Assembly (NCBI GenBank): GCA_033764875.1
Contig: JANRIO010000110.1
Span: 17,511-81,510, forward strand
Direction: 5' to 3'
Source of the DNA: AWTP1-13 sp033764875
Lineage (GTDB): Bacteria; Pseudomonadota; Alphaproteobacteria; Rhizobiales; Hyphomicrobiaceae
DNA: 64,000 nt
The notes below the pieces were generated by a model that was given only the letters and a program-made list of their open reading frames with translations, was not told the DNA's origin and ran no database searches. Numbering within the stretch: the first letter of the stretch is position 1; each line of letters starts with the position of its first letter. The translations under genes were made by a program, and so were the position numbers. Positions 1 through 8,118 of the stretch are shown here, piece by piece.

Positions 1-1
1 G

Positions 2-952
2 AAGGTCCTGACGATGCCGTCGAACCGGCTGCACTTCGTCGGCGGCACGGTCGGCGGCGGCTTCGGCGGCAAGGTCGACAGCCTGCACGAGCCCATTGCG
101 ATCCTCGGTGCCATGCTCACGGGGCGGCCGTGCAAGTTCGCGTGGGACCGAGAGGAGGAGATGCAGGTCGGCGCGCCGCGCGGGGCGGAGCGCTGGTACA
201 TCAAGGACGGTGTCGCGCGCGACGGGCGCATCCTCGCGCGCAAGTTCACGGGCTATTTCGACAGCGGCGCCTACACGCGGCTGTCGTCGTACGCGATCAT
301 CAAGGCTGCGGGACACCTGCCGGGCCCCTATACGATCCCGAACGTCTATGCCGACATCTACTGCGTCTATACCAACCGCACGCCGGCGACGGCCATGCGC
401 GGCTTCGGCATTACCGGCGTCGACTTCGCCATCGAGGCGCACATGGACAAGGTTGCCGATGTGCTCGGGATGAACCCGATCGACCTGCGCATCCTCAACG
501 CCTATCGCGACGGCGACATGAAGGCGCATCGCCGCGAGGCCAAGAACACCGCGCTCATCGAGTGCTGCCAGGTGGTGGCCGAGAAGGCAGGCATCGCCCT
601 GCAGCCTGCGTCGCGCGCAGCTTCCTCGCTGCGCGATGGCGGCGGCGAGCGGGCCAGGCTGCCGGCCCATACGGCACGCGACCAGCATGGCGCGGTGAGT
701 GGCATCGACACCGGCGGCTATGCGCGCAAGGCGGGCGGCTCTGGCCCCGCGGCGCAGCCAGGCTCCATGCCGGCGTTCACCAATCCGCCGGCACCCGGGA
801 GCGCCCGCATGCCGCCGCGGCCTTCGCCGGCTGCGCCCTCCGGTTCGCAACCGCCTGCGCCCCCGACGCCGGCGCCGCCGGCCAATACAACCGAGCGCCC
901 ACGCCAGGGCGGCATTCGGTTCTCGTCGATTTCCGGCTTGAGGAGGCGTTGA
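2..952 (+). CDS. Molybdenum hydroxylase (xanthine dehydrogenase/CoxL family), molybdopterin domain 1 half; 5' end outside window
   Basis: This is the first half of the molybdopterin-binding subunit of a xanthine dehydrogenase/CO dehydrogenase-type hydroxylase. It is open at the left edge, and the reading frame begins at base 2. Visible motifs are the GGGFGGK glycine loop about 15 residues in and the conserved TAMRGFG stretch, which corresponds to the AYRGAG-type motif. After the usual end of domain 1 (near base 590) the protein runs into about 100 residues rich in Pro, Ala, Arg and Ser and ends in RRR-TGA. The second molybdopterin domain is missing here and is encoded by the next gene, which starts on the last base of this stop codon (TGATG). 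Hydroxylases of this family insert oxygen from water into C-H bonds of heterocycles, aldehydes or CO. The substrate cannot be told. The hammerhead domain and the FeS and FAD subunits would lie upstream of the window. Confidence 0.85.
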   Translation, partial: KVLTMPSNRLHFVGGTVGGGFGGKVDSLHEPIAILGAMLTGRPCKFAWDREEEMQVGAPRGAERWYIKDGVARDGRILARKFTGYFDSGAYTRLSSYAIIKAAGHLPGPYTIPNVYADIYCVYTNRTPATAMRGFGITGVDFAIEAHMDKVADVLGMNPIDLRILNAYRDGDMKAHRREAKNTALIECCQVVAEKAGIALQPASRAASSLRDGGGERARLPAHTARDQHGAVSGIDTGGYARKAGGSGPAAQPGSMPAFTNPPAPGSARMPPRPSPAAPSGSQPPAPPTPAPPANTTERPRQGGIRFSSISGLRRR

Positions 953-1989
953 TGGGCTTGCATCGCGGCCGCGGATTTGCGGCCATCAACTACCCGATCG
1001 GCATGAACCTCGGCGGCGATCCCTCCCAGGCGCTCGTCCACTCCAATCCGGACGGCAAGTTCACTGTGGCGCTGTCGTCCATCGATCTCGGCCAGGGCAT
1101 GAAGTCCGTCACGCGCCAGATCGCGGCCGAGACGCTCGGGATCCCTGTTGCCGATGTCTACGTCGACACCGCCGACAGCGACACGGGCCCGCACTGCATG
1201 GGCTCGTTCGCCTCCCGCGGGACGCACCGGGTCGGCAACGCGGTCATCCAGGCGGCACAGGAGGCGCGCGCCGTGATGCTGGAAGCGGCGGCGGAGGAGC
1301 TGGAGGTCGACGCTGCCGACCTCGTCACCGACGGCCGCGGGAACATCCACGTCAAGGGCGCACCGTCCAAATCGATCACCACGATGGCCGCCTGCCAGGC
1401 CGCGCAGTTCAAGCAGGGCCGCACGGTGTCGGGGCGCGGCATCTTCCTCATTCCGCTGTCCGAGGTCGATCCCGAGACCGGCGAGATGACGCCGGTGTCC
1501 TGCTTCGCGCACGCCGCGCTGCTGGTGGAGGTCGAGGTCGACGACGAGACGGGCGAGGTCAGCGTCCGCGACATGAAGTCGGCCTACGAGGTGGGCCGGG
1601 CGCTCAACCCAAGGCTCGTCGAGCAGCAGCTCGTCGGGGGGGCATGGATGGGCATGAGCCATGCGCTGTGGGAGACGACCGAGCCCTACTACCCCGACCG
1701 CAGCCACGGCCCGGTCGATTTCAATCACTACCTGATGCCGGGCCCGGGAGACATCGCGCCGCACCACATCTCGGTGCTGGAGCGCCCGGCGCCGGACGGC
1801 CCGTTCGGCGGCAAGGGGCCCGGCGAGATGTGTGCCAACCCGGTGCTGCCGGCGGTGGCCAACGCCGTCTATGACGCCGTCGGTGTGCGCATCGACGAGC
1901 TGCCGATCACGCCCGAGAAGATCCTGCGCGGGCTTCGGGCCAACGGCGGCGCCAGGCCGCGCAACAAGCTCGGCGGAGGCTCTCGCTAG
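952..1989 (+). CDS. Molybdenum hydroxylase, molybdopterin domain 2 half (separate subunit)
   Basis: This gene encodes 345 residues covering only the second molybdopterin-binding domain of the CoxL/XdhB family. It begins cleanly at the domain border (GRGFAAINYPIG) and contains the DLGQG segment, which binds cofactor in relatives. It ends with the GPGE motif, whose Glu is the likely catalytic base (GVGE in xanthine dehydrogenase). The start at 952 is supported by a strong AGGAGG at 941-946, five bases upstream, and by the TGATG overlap with the preceding half-subunit. The two products must assemble into one active site. A split of this kind is known in Eubacterium barkeri nicotinate dehydrogenase (NdhL/NdhM). 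The frame is also open upstream of 952, but the sequence there is not family-like. The MoxR gene follows after three bases. Confidence 0.87.
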   Translation: MGLHRGRGFAAINYPIGMNLGGDPSQALVHSNPDGKFTVALSSIDLGQGMKSVTRQIAAETLGIPVADVYVDTADSDTGPHCMGSFASRGTHRVGNAVIQAAQEARAVMLEAAAEELEVDAADLVTDGRGNIHVKGAPSKSITTMAACQAAQFKQGRTVSGRGIFLIPLSEVDPETGEMTPVSCFAHAALLVEVEVDDETGEVSVRDMKSAYEVGRALNPRLVEQQLVGGAWMGMSHALWETTEPYYPDRSHGPVDFNHYLMPGPGDIAPHHISVLERPAPDGPFGGKGPGEMCANPVLPAVANAVYDAVGVRIDELPITPEKILRGLRANGGARPRNKLGGGSR

Positions 1990-1992
1990 CCG

Positions 1993-2874
1993 ATGACGGT
2001 GCGCCGCTCCATCCTTGGCATCAACGGCCCGCAGCCGCTGGCGCGCTCGCTGCGCGATGCGCAGTACATCGCCGACGAGGGCCTCGCCACGGCCGCATAC
2101 CTGGCGCTGGCGCTCGGCAAGCCGCTGCTGCTTGAAGGCTCTCCCGGCGTCGGCAAGACCGAGGCGGCCAAGGCCATCGCCTCCGTGCTCGGCCGGGAGT
2201 TGGTGCGGCTGCAGTGCTACGAGGGCATCGACGCGTCGGCGGCGATGTACGAATGGAATTTTCCGCGCCAGATGCTGGCGATCCGGCAGGCGGGCTCCGA
2301 CTACGTCAACCTCTACGCCGACGAGTACCTGGTGGCGCGGCCGATGCTGCTGGCGCTGCAGACGCCGCGCGAGCGCATCCTGCTGATCGACGAGCTCGAC
2401 CGGTCGGACCACGAGTTCGAGGCGTTCCTGCTCGAGTTCCTGTCGGACTTCTCGATCTCGATCCCGGAGCGCGGCACGGTGCGCGCGAGCGAGCCCCCGG
2501 TGGTGATCATCACCTCGAACCGGACCCGCGAGCTGCATGAGGCGCTGCGCCGCCGTTGCGTCTATCACTGGATCGGCTACCCTGATCCGGCCCTCGAGGC
2601 CGAGATCGTCATGATGCGGTCGAGCGTCGTGGCGCGCGACACGGCGCATCGCGTCGTCGCCGCGGTCGGCCGCCTTCGCGCCGAGCCGCTGGCCAAGCCG
2701 CCGGGCGTCGCCGAGACCGTCGAGTGGGCCGAGGCCGCAACGATCCTCAACGAGCAGGGCGTGCCATGGCCGCGCGCCTTCGCCCGCGCCATCGGGGTCG
2801 TGCTGAAGGATCAGGACGATCTCGTCTACGTGGCGCCCCGCATCGACGCGCTGATCACGGGCAATGCCGCATGA
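1993..2874 (+). CDS. MoxR-family AAA+ ATPase (CoxD-like)
   Basis: This is a 293-residue AAA+ ATPase of the MoxR group. Walker A is GSPGVGKT at residues 49-56, Walker B is LLIDELD near 130-135, and a sensor-1 type ITSNRTRE follows. MoxR ATPases act with VWA-domain partners as chaperones that mature metalloenzymes. In CO dehydrogenase clusters, CoxD and CoxE insert sulfur and copper into the molybdenum centre. It stands directly after the split molybdenum hydroxylase and overlaps the VWA gene by ATGA, so a role in maturing that hydroxylase is a reasonable inference. The ATPase family is certain; the client enzyme is inferred from position. Confidence 0.9.
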   Translation: MTVRRSILGINGPQPLARSLRDAQYIADEGLATAAYLALALGKPLLLEGSPGVGKTEAAKAIASVLGRELVRLQCYEGIDASAAMYEWNFPRQMLAIRQAGSDYVNLYADEYLVARPMLLALQTPRERILLIDELDRSDHEFEAFLLEFLSDFSISIPERGTVRASEPPVVIITSNRTRELHEALRRRCVYHWIGYPDPALEAEIVMMRSSVVARDTAHRVVAAVGRLRAEPLAKPPGVAETVEWAEAATILNEQGVPWPRAFARAIGVVLKDQDDLVYVAPRIDALITGNAA

Positions 2875-3968
2875 TGCTGCCGCGACCGCTTGCCCCGTTC
2901 CTGGAGTTCGCGCAGGCGCTGAGGTCTGCGGGGCACCTTGCGGCGCCCGAGCAGACGCAATCGTTCATCGCGGCGGTAGGGCTGATCGGACCCTCGAGCC
3001 TGATGGACATCCGCCGCGCGGCCCATGCCACCTTCGGGCCGCCGCCCGAGCGGCGCGAGGAATTCGACGCGCTGTTCGACGCGATCTTCCTCGGCCGGGT
3101 GCTGGCGGCTCCGGCATTGGGCGATCCCGAGGAGCTGCCCAACGCATTCGACGCCGGAGCGCTCGAGCCGCTGATTGCGCCGGAGGACGAGGAGCCGTCG
3201 GGGTCGGACGCCTCGCTTGCCGAGAGGCTGCTCGCGCGCCGGTTCGCGGGCGACGAGGCCGCGGCGTTGCTGGCGTTTGCCCGGGAGCTGCCGCGCGCGC
3301 TGCCACGCCGACGCGCGCGGCGCATGACGCGCGTCAGCGGGCGGCTGATCGATCCGCGGCGTACCTTCCGCCACATGATGCAGCGCGATGGCGAGGTTGT
3401 GCGCATGCTGCGGCGGACGCGCAAGCAGCGCCAGCGTCGGGTGCTGCTGCTGATCGACATCTCCGGCTCCATGAAATCGGGGACCGAGGGCGCGTTGCGG
3501 CTGGCACACGCGCTGGTGCAGGCCGGGGACGAGGTCGAGGTCTTCACCATCGGCACCCGGCTGACGCGTGTCACCCGCGCGCTCGCCCGGCGCAACCGGG
3601 AGCAGGCGCTGACACTCGCCTCGGGCCTGGTCGCGGATTGGGACGGCGGCACGCGCCTGGGGGAGGCCTTGCAGGTGTTCCTCTCGGTGCCGCGCTTTGC
3701 CGGGTTCGCGCGGGGCGCGTTCACGGTCGTGCTTTCCGACGGCCTCGAGCGCGGCGGCCACGACGCCCTGGTCTCGGCCATGGCGCGGCTCGATGGGCTC
3801 GCATGGTCGGTGCTGTGGCTGACGCCGCTGGCGGCCGATGCGCGGTTCGAGCCGCGGACTGCAGCGCTCAGCGCAATCGCCCCGATGCTCGACCGGCTCG
3901 GCAACGGCGGCAGCCTGCAAGCCATCGCCGGCGAGATCCTTCAGTTTGCGACGGGAGCGCGGCGATGA
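2871..3968 (+). CDS. VWA domain-containing protein (CoxE-like)
   Basis: This is a 365-residue protein of the CoxE family. The N-terminal half is helical and Arg/Ala-rich. A von Willebrand factor A domain begins near residue 190 with an intact MIDAS motif DISGS (LLIDISGSM), which coordinates a metal ion. The gene starts inside the stop codon of the MoxR gene (ATGA) and ends overlapping the next gene (ATGA), so all three are translationally coupled. In carbon monoxide dehydrogenase clusters CoxE partners CoxD in active-site assembly. Here the pair presumably serves the split molybdenum hydroxylase. A second in-frame ATG at 2874 is equally possible as start. Confidence 0.88.
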   Translation: MMLPRPLAPFLEFAQALRSAGHLAAPEQTQSFIAAVGLIGPSSLMDIRRAAHATFGPPPERREEFDALFDAIFLGRVLAAPALGDPEELPNAFDAGALEPLIAPEDEEPSGSDASLAERLLARRFAGDEAAALLAFARELPRALPRRRARRMTRVSGRLIDPRRTFRHMMQRDGEVVRMLRRTRKQRQRRVLLLIDISGSMKSGTEGALRLAHALVQAGDEVEVFTIGTRLTRVTRALARRNREQALTLASGLVADWDGGTRLGEALQVFLSVPRFAGFARGAFTVVLSDGLERGGHDALVSAMARLDGLAWSVLWLTPLAADARFEPRTAALSAIAPMLDRLGNGGSLQAIAGEILQFATGARR

Positions 3969-4867
3969 GAACAATCGATGCGCATTTCCACATCTGGCGG
4001 CAGGCGGACCTCGCCTGGCTGGCCGGGCCGATGCAGCCGCGCATCTTCGGTCCCTACGAGGCGATCCGCCGCGACTACCCGATGGCGGAGTACCGGGCGG
4101 AAGCGGCGGTGGCGGGCGTCGAGAAGGCTGTCTACGTGCAGGCCAACTGGCCGGTCGACAGGGCCGAGGCGGAGGTCGCCTGGGTCGAGACGGTGGCGGT
4201 CGAGACCGGCTGGCCGCACGCGATTGTCGGCTATGCGGACATGACTGTCGCGGATGTCAGACCAGCACTCGATCGCCTGGCGCGCTACCCCCGGGTGCGC
4301 GGCGTCCGCCAGCAGCTCCACTGGCATCAGAACGAGCTCTACCGGTTTGCTGCCGATCCCGATCTCTGCAGCAGGCCGGCGGTGCAGGCCAACGTCGCGC
4401 GGCTGGCCGACTACGGCTGGTCGTTCGATCTTCAGGTGTTCCCCGAGCAGATGGCGGGTGCGGCCGAGCTGGCGCGCGCGTGCCCGAAGGTGCCCTTCAT
4501 CCTGCAGCATGCGGGCATGCTGACCGAGACCACGGCTGCGGCCTGGGCCCAGTGGCGGGCGAGCATCGCCGTTCTCGCCAACGAGCCCAACGTCTATGCC
4601 AAGCTCTCGGGCTTCGGCACCTTCATCCACCGGAATGATCCCGGCCACATCGCGCGGCTGATCCGGGAAACGGTGAGCGCGTTCGGGCCGGAGCGCTGCC
4701 TGTGGGGGTCGAATTTTCCAATCGAGAAGCTCTGGACCGACTACGCGAGCCTGATCGCGGCCCACCGCCGCGGCGTCGACGAGCTCGACCTCGGCTCCGG
4801 CGGCGACAGCGGCGCGGCGGCGCGCGCCATCTTCCACGAGACAGCGAGCCGGGTCTACCGGCTGTGA
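3965..4867 (+). CDS. Amidohydrolase family 2 protein (TIM-barrel metal-dependent hydrolase)
   Basis: This 300-residue amidohydrolase-2 protein resembles L-fuconolactonase and 2-pyrone-4,6-dicarboxylate lactonase (COG3618 type). The metal-binding HxH lies at the N-terminus in DAHFHIW, a further His lies in LQHAGM, and the C-terminal loop is WGSNFPIEK. The usual metal Asp of GSDxP is Asn here, which I recall as common in this subgroup. Family members hydrolyse lactones or C-N bonds in catabolic pathways. The start overlaps the stop of the VWA gene (ATGA), tying it to the molybdenum hydroxylase operon. It may act on a product of that enzyme. The precise substrate cannot be read from the sequence. 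Confidence 0.85.
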   Translation: MRTIDAHFHIWRQADLAWLAGPMQPRIFGPYEAIRRDYPMAEYRAEAAVAGVEKAVYVQANWPVDRAEAEVAWVETVAVETGWPHAIVGYADMTVADVRPALDRLARYPRVRGVRQQLHWHQNELYRFAADPDLCSRPAVQANVARLADYGWSFDLQVFPEQMAGAAELARACPKVPFILQHAGMLTETTAAAWAQWRASIAVLANEPNVYAKLSGFGTFIHRNDPGHIARLIRETVSAFGPERCLWGSNFPIEKLWTDYASLIAAHRRGVDELDLGSGGDSGAAARAIFHETASRVYRL

Positions 4868-4884
4868 CATAGGGAGACTGACCG

Positions 4885-5733
4885 ATGGCGTTGGAAATCA
4901 AGGTGCTCGACTTCGGTGATATCGAGCTTGAATCGAGCTTCCTGGTGCTCGGCCGGGGCTGCGGCCGCACGAAGCGGGTGCCGGTGTACGGCTTTCTCAT
5001 CCTCGGCGGCCGCTATCCGATCGTGGTCGATACCGGATATCGGGACAACGCGATCATGGAGACGCTCGGGATGCGCGGATTGCAGCACCACGAGAACATG
5101 ATCGAGAACCAGCTTGCCCGGCACGGGGTCAAGGTCGGCGACGTGCGCTACGTCTGCCACACGCACGCGCACATCGACCACGCCGGCAAGGACGATCATT
5201 TCCCCATGAACACAACGGTGGTCATGAACCGGCGGGAGCTGGAGTGCTCCGTCTCCGGATTGATGCATCCCCAGTACCCCAAGCCCGACATCCAGCACCT
5301 GATCGAGCGCCTGCATACGCGGCATGCCCTGCGGCTCGAGGACCTCGAGCTGTCGGGACCGATCGAGCTGATGCCCGGCGTGGTCATGGAGGCTGCCAAC
5401 GCCCACACGGAAGGATCGATGAACATTCACGTCGAGACGGCGGAAGGGCTCGCGACCATATGCGGGGACGTCATCTACGACTTCCAGGACCAGATCATCG
5501 AGCCCTACCACGTCATCTATTCCCACGAGGTGCAGGTGACGGGCAACCACGCCGGCAGCAAGCGCTCCGAGAAGGCGGCGGTCAAAAAGCTGCTGAACTC
5601 CTCCAAGTTCCTGCTGCCGGTGCACGACAAGCCGGCGAAGGTCGAGCGCGGGCAAGTCATCGGGCGCCTGGACTACGCGGTGCCGGGACCGATCAGCCAG
5701 ACCGTCCACAGGCGCGACTGGTTCCCGGTCTGA
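4885..5733 (+). CDS. Metallo-beta-lactamase-fold hydrolase (N-acyl-homoserine lactonase-like)
   Basis: This 282-residue protein has the metallo-beta-lactamase fold with the dizinc motif HTHAHIDHAG near residues 92-101. A second metal-ligand region (NAHTEGS) and a late GDVIYD follow, as in the AttM/AiiA-like lactonase group. Family members open lactone rings or hydrolyse thioesters. It lies 17 bases after the amidohydrolase, with AGGGAG just upstream of ATG, so it is in the same operon. With a molybdenum hydroxylase, an amidohydrolase and an SMP-30 lactonase around it, a ring-opening role in a catabolic pathway fits better than quorum quenching, but that is inference. Confidence 0.85.
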   Translation: MALEIKVLDFGDIELESSFLVLGRGCGRTKRVPVYGFLILGGRYPIVVDTGYRDNAIMETLGMRGLQHHENMIENQLARHGVKVGDVRYVCHTHAHIDHAGKDDHFPMNTTVVMNRRELECSVSGLMHPQYPKPDIQHLIERLHTRHALRLEDLELSGPIELMPGVVMEAANAHTEGSMNIHVETAEGLATICGDVIYDFQDQIIEPYHVIYSHEVQVTGNHAGSKRSEKAAVKKLLNSSKFLLPVHDKPAKVERGQVIGRLDYAVPGPISQTVHRRDWFPV

Positions 5734-5794
5734 CCCGGCCGCGGGCGACGGGGCGGACGGAGTGCGGAGAAACGAGCTCTCGGAGGTTGCAGCC

Positions 5795-7363
5795 ATGGCC
5801 CATGAGGCGGTCGATCCCGCGTTCCGGCGTCTGATCGACGAGCACGCGCCGGTGCGCCAGGTCGGCATGGGGTTCACGTTCACCGAGGGTCCGGTGTGGC
5901 ATCCGGTCGATCAGTACCTTGTGTTCTCCGACATGCCCGCCGATGTGCGGCGACGCCTCGACCGCGGTGGCGTGCGCGAGGTGCTGCGGCCGTCCAACAA
6001 GGCGAACGGGCTCACCTACGATGCCGAGCTCAACCTGATCGCCTGCGAGCACGCCACGTCCTCGGTCGTCCGCTTCCGGCCGGACGGCAGCCGCGAGGTG
6101 CTCGCCAGTCATTTCGAGGGGCGCGAGCTCAACAGCCCGAACGACCTGTGCGTCCATTCGAAGGGCGCGATCTATTTCACGGACCCCTGGTATGGCCGGA
6201 TGCCTCACTACGGGGTCGAGCGGCCGCGGGAGCTTGGCTGGCAGGGCCTGTTCCGGCTGGCGCCGGGAAGCCGCGAGCCCAAGCTGCTGGTCGACCGCTA
6301 CATGTTCACCCAGCCGAACGGCCTGTGCTTCAGCCCCGACGAAGCCAAGCTCTACGTCAACGATACCGAGCAGGCCAACATCCGCGTGTTCGACGTCCGC
6401 GCCGACGGCACGCTCGCGAATGCACGCATATTTGCGAGCGGAATCCGGGACGCGATGAAGCCCGGCGTGCCCGACGGCATGAAGTGCGATGCCCAGGGCA
6501 ATATCTGGGTCACGGCACCCGGCGGCTTGTGGGTCTATGCGCCCGACGGCCGCCACATCGGCAAGGTGGCGATCCCCGAGCTCAGTGCCAACCTGCACTG
6601 GGGCGGAGCCGACTGGCGCACGCTCTATGTCTGCGCGACCACGTCGGTGTATGCGGTCGACGTCAAGGTCGGGCCGCGCAGCGAGCCGTTCATGCGCGCG
6701 CGCGGAGCGCCGTCCAGGCCCGCCTCCGCGGCATCGGGCGGCACGGAGGTGTCGGGCGACCTCAGGCTCGATGCCTCACGCTGCGCGCTGATCATCCAGG
6801 ACATGCAGAACGACGTCGTGATGGAGGGCGGCGCGTTCGCGAGCTCCGGCTCGCCGGCGCATTGCCGCGAGCAGAATGCGATCGAGAACGTGCGACGCCT
6901 CGCCGAGCACTGCCGGCGCCGCGGCGTGCCCGTCATCCACGTCTGGTTCTCGCGGCGGGCGGACGGCCGCGACATGACGCTCAACGCGCCCCTGTTCGAA
7001 GGGGCGGCGGATGCCAATGCCATGGTCGAGGGAACCTGGGGTGCGGAGCCCGTGCCGGGGCTGGAGGCGCAGCCGGGCGACCACATCGTCCGCAAGACCC
7101 GCATGAGCGCCTGGGAGGGCACCAATCTGGAGACAATCCTGCGCGCGGAGGGCCGCGACATGATCATAGAGACCGGCGCCTGGACCAATATGTCCATCGA
7201 GCACACCGCGCGCACGGGGGCGGACAAGGGCTACGTCATGATCATACCGGAGGACGGCTGCTCGACCATGAACGCGGACTGGCATCGCGCCTCGATCGAG
7301 TACGCAATGCAGAATGTCGCCCTGGTGACGAAGGTGGATGCCGTGATCGCCGCGCTCGGCTGA
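5795..7363 (+). CDS. Fusion protein: SMP-30/gluconolactonase domain plus isochorismatase-like domain
   Basis: This is a 522-residue two-domain protein. Residues 1 to about 300 form an SMP-30/gluconolactonase/LRE beta-propeller with its metal-site signatures FTEGPVW, SPNDL and PDGMKCD..GNIW (Glu, Asn, Asp). A short Ala/Ser-rich linker leads to an isochorismatase-like cysteine hydrolase fold from about residue 325 to the end. In this second domain Asp336 (QDMQND) and Lys434 (RKTRMSAW) are present, but the nucleophile position is Ser467 (WTNMSIEHT) instead of Cys. True isochorismatases such as PhzD also have Ser here and use Asp as acid. The start at 5795 has GGAGG eight bases upstream; a GTG at 5762 would add 11 residues. 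Probable roles are lactone opening and hydrolysis in the same catabolic route as its operon neighbours. Confidence 0.87.
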   Translation: MAHEAVDPAFRRLIDEHAPVRQVGMGFTFTEGPVWHPVDQYLVFSDMPADVRRRLDRGGVREVLRPSNKANGLTYDAELNLIACEHATSSVVRFRPDGSREVLASHFEGRELNSPNDLCVHSKGAIYFTDPWYGRMPHYGVERPRELGWQGLFRLAPGSREPKLLVDRYMFTQPNGLCFSPDEAKLYVNDTEQANIRVFDVRADGTLANARIFASGIRDAMKPGVPDGMKCDAQGNIWVTAPGGLWVYAPDGRHIGKVAIPELSANLHWGGADWRTLYVCATTSVYAVDVKVGPRSEPFMRARGAPSRPASAASGGTEVSGDLRLDASRCALIIQDMQNDVVMEGGAFASSGSPAHCREQNAIENVRRLAEHCRRRGVPVIHVWFSRRADGRDMTLNAPLFEGAADANAMVEGTWGAEPVPGLEAQPGDHIVRKTRMSAWEGTNLETILRAEGRDMIIETGAWTNMSIEHTARTGADKGYVMIIPEDGCSTMNADWHRASIEYAMQNVALVTKVDAVIAALG

Positions 7364-7373
7364 GCGCGGCCCG

Positions 7374-7862
7374 TCAATTGCCAAACAGGGAGGGCTCCTT
7401 GCCGGGGCCCGAGGTCTCGGCGAAGCCGTGCTCGACCTCTTGCCGCGAAAGCGACGCGGGATCCTTCGAAAGCCTGAACAGCCAGGTATTGACGACCAGG
7501 AACTCCGCGAGCGTCAGCTTGTTGTCGCCGTTGCGATCGAGGCGCGCGACAAGCTCGGCGGCAGATCTGGCCGCCATGATCGGCATGAGGGGCTGCACCT
7601 CCGTCACCGTGAGGACGCCATCGCGATTGATGTCGAGCCTGCGGAAAACCTCCGTGTAGTGGGCCTTGGCCTGATCGAGGGTGATCATGCCCTTGCCCGC
7701 GGTGTCGATGTTGCGGAACTGGGTGATGAACTCCATCCGCTCGGGCGAGGGAGGGGCCGGAGCGACAGGCACCGTGGGTGTGGGCTGACACGCGGCCAGC
7801 ATGCACGCCAGCATCGGACCCGCAAGCGGGAGGGCGACGGCCAATCGTCTGTGTGCGGTCAT
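7374..7862 (-). CDS. EF-hand domain lipoprotein
   Basis: This is a 162-residue predicted lipoprotein. The N-terminus is a signal sequence ending in the lipobox LAAC, so the mature protein would begin with a lipidated Cys followed by a Pro-rich linker. Three EF-hand-like loops follow: a degenerate one (DTAGKGMITLDQ) and two canonical 12-residue loops (DINRDGVLTVTE and DRNGDNKLTLAE), predicted to bind calcium at the cell envelope. ATG at 7862 is chosen because it places the signal peptide correctly and has GAGG five bases upstream. The gene is convergent with the lactonase fusion gene, leaving a gap of only ten bases. No specific role can be assigned. Confidence 0.82.
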   Translation of the reverse strand: MTAHRRLAVALPLAGPMLACMLAACQPTPTVPVAPAPPSPERMEFITQFRNIDTAGKGMITLDQAKAHYTEVFRRLDINRDGVLTVTEVQPLMPIMAARSAAELVARLDRNGDNKLTLAEFLVVNTWLFRLSKDPASLSRQEVEHGFAETSGPGKEPSLFGN

Positions 7863-8118
7863 CCATGCCTCGGAAGCAACCTCGACGATCCTCGCGCCGG
7901 TGCCAAGGCAGCAGTATGGCATAGTGCCCTTGCACGCCAAACCGGCCGAGGGAATCGCGCGCGGCGACCCAAGGCCGGGCCGGATGGCGCGGGGCCGTCG
8001 ACGCGAGCGCGCCGGAGCCGAGTGCCGTCTGCGTGGCTGCGCATGCTTCACGCGGCCATTGCGGATCCGGATCGCGGGCCCTATGCATCGTTGCGTCATC
8101 ATCGAAGGGAGCGGCGGC

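Noticed and set aside
935..960. Sequencing frameshift joining the two molybdopterin halves
   Set aside because: The strong ribosome binding site, TGATG coupling and clean domain border favour a true gene split; kept only as an alternative to test.
718..2649. Very long open frame on the minus strand opposite the hydroxylase and MoxR genes
   Set aside because: His/Arg/Leu/Gly-rich shadow typical of high-GC DNA; no family motif and the plus-strand genes are secure.
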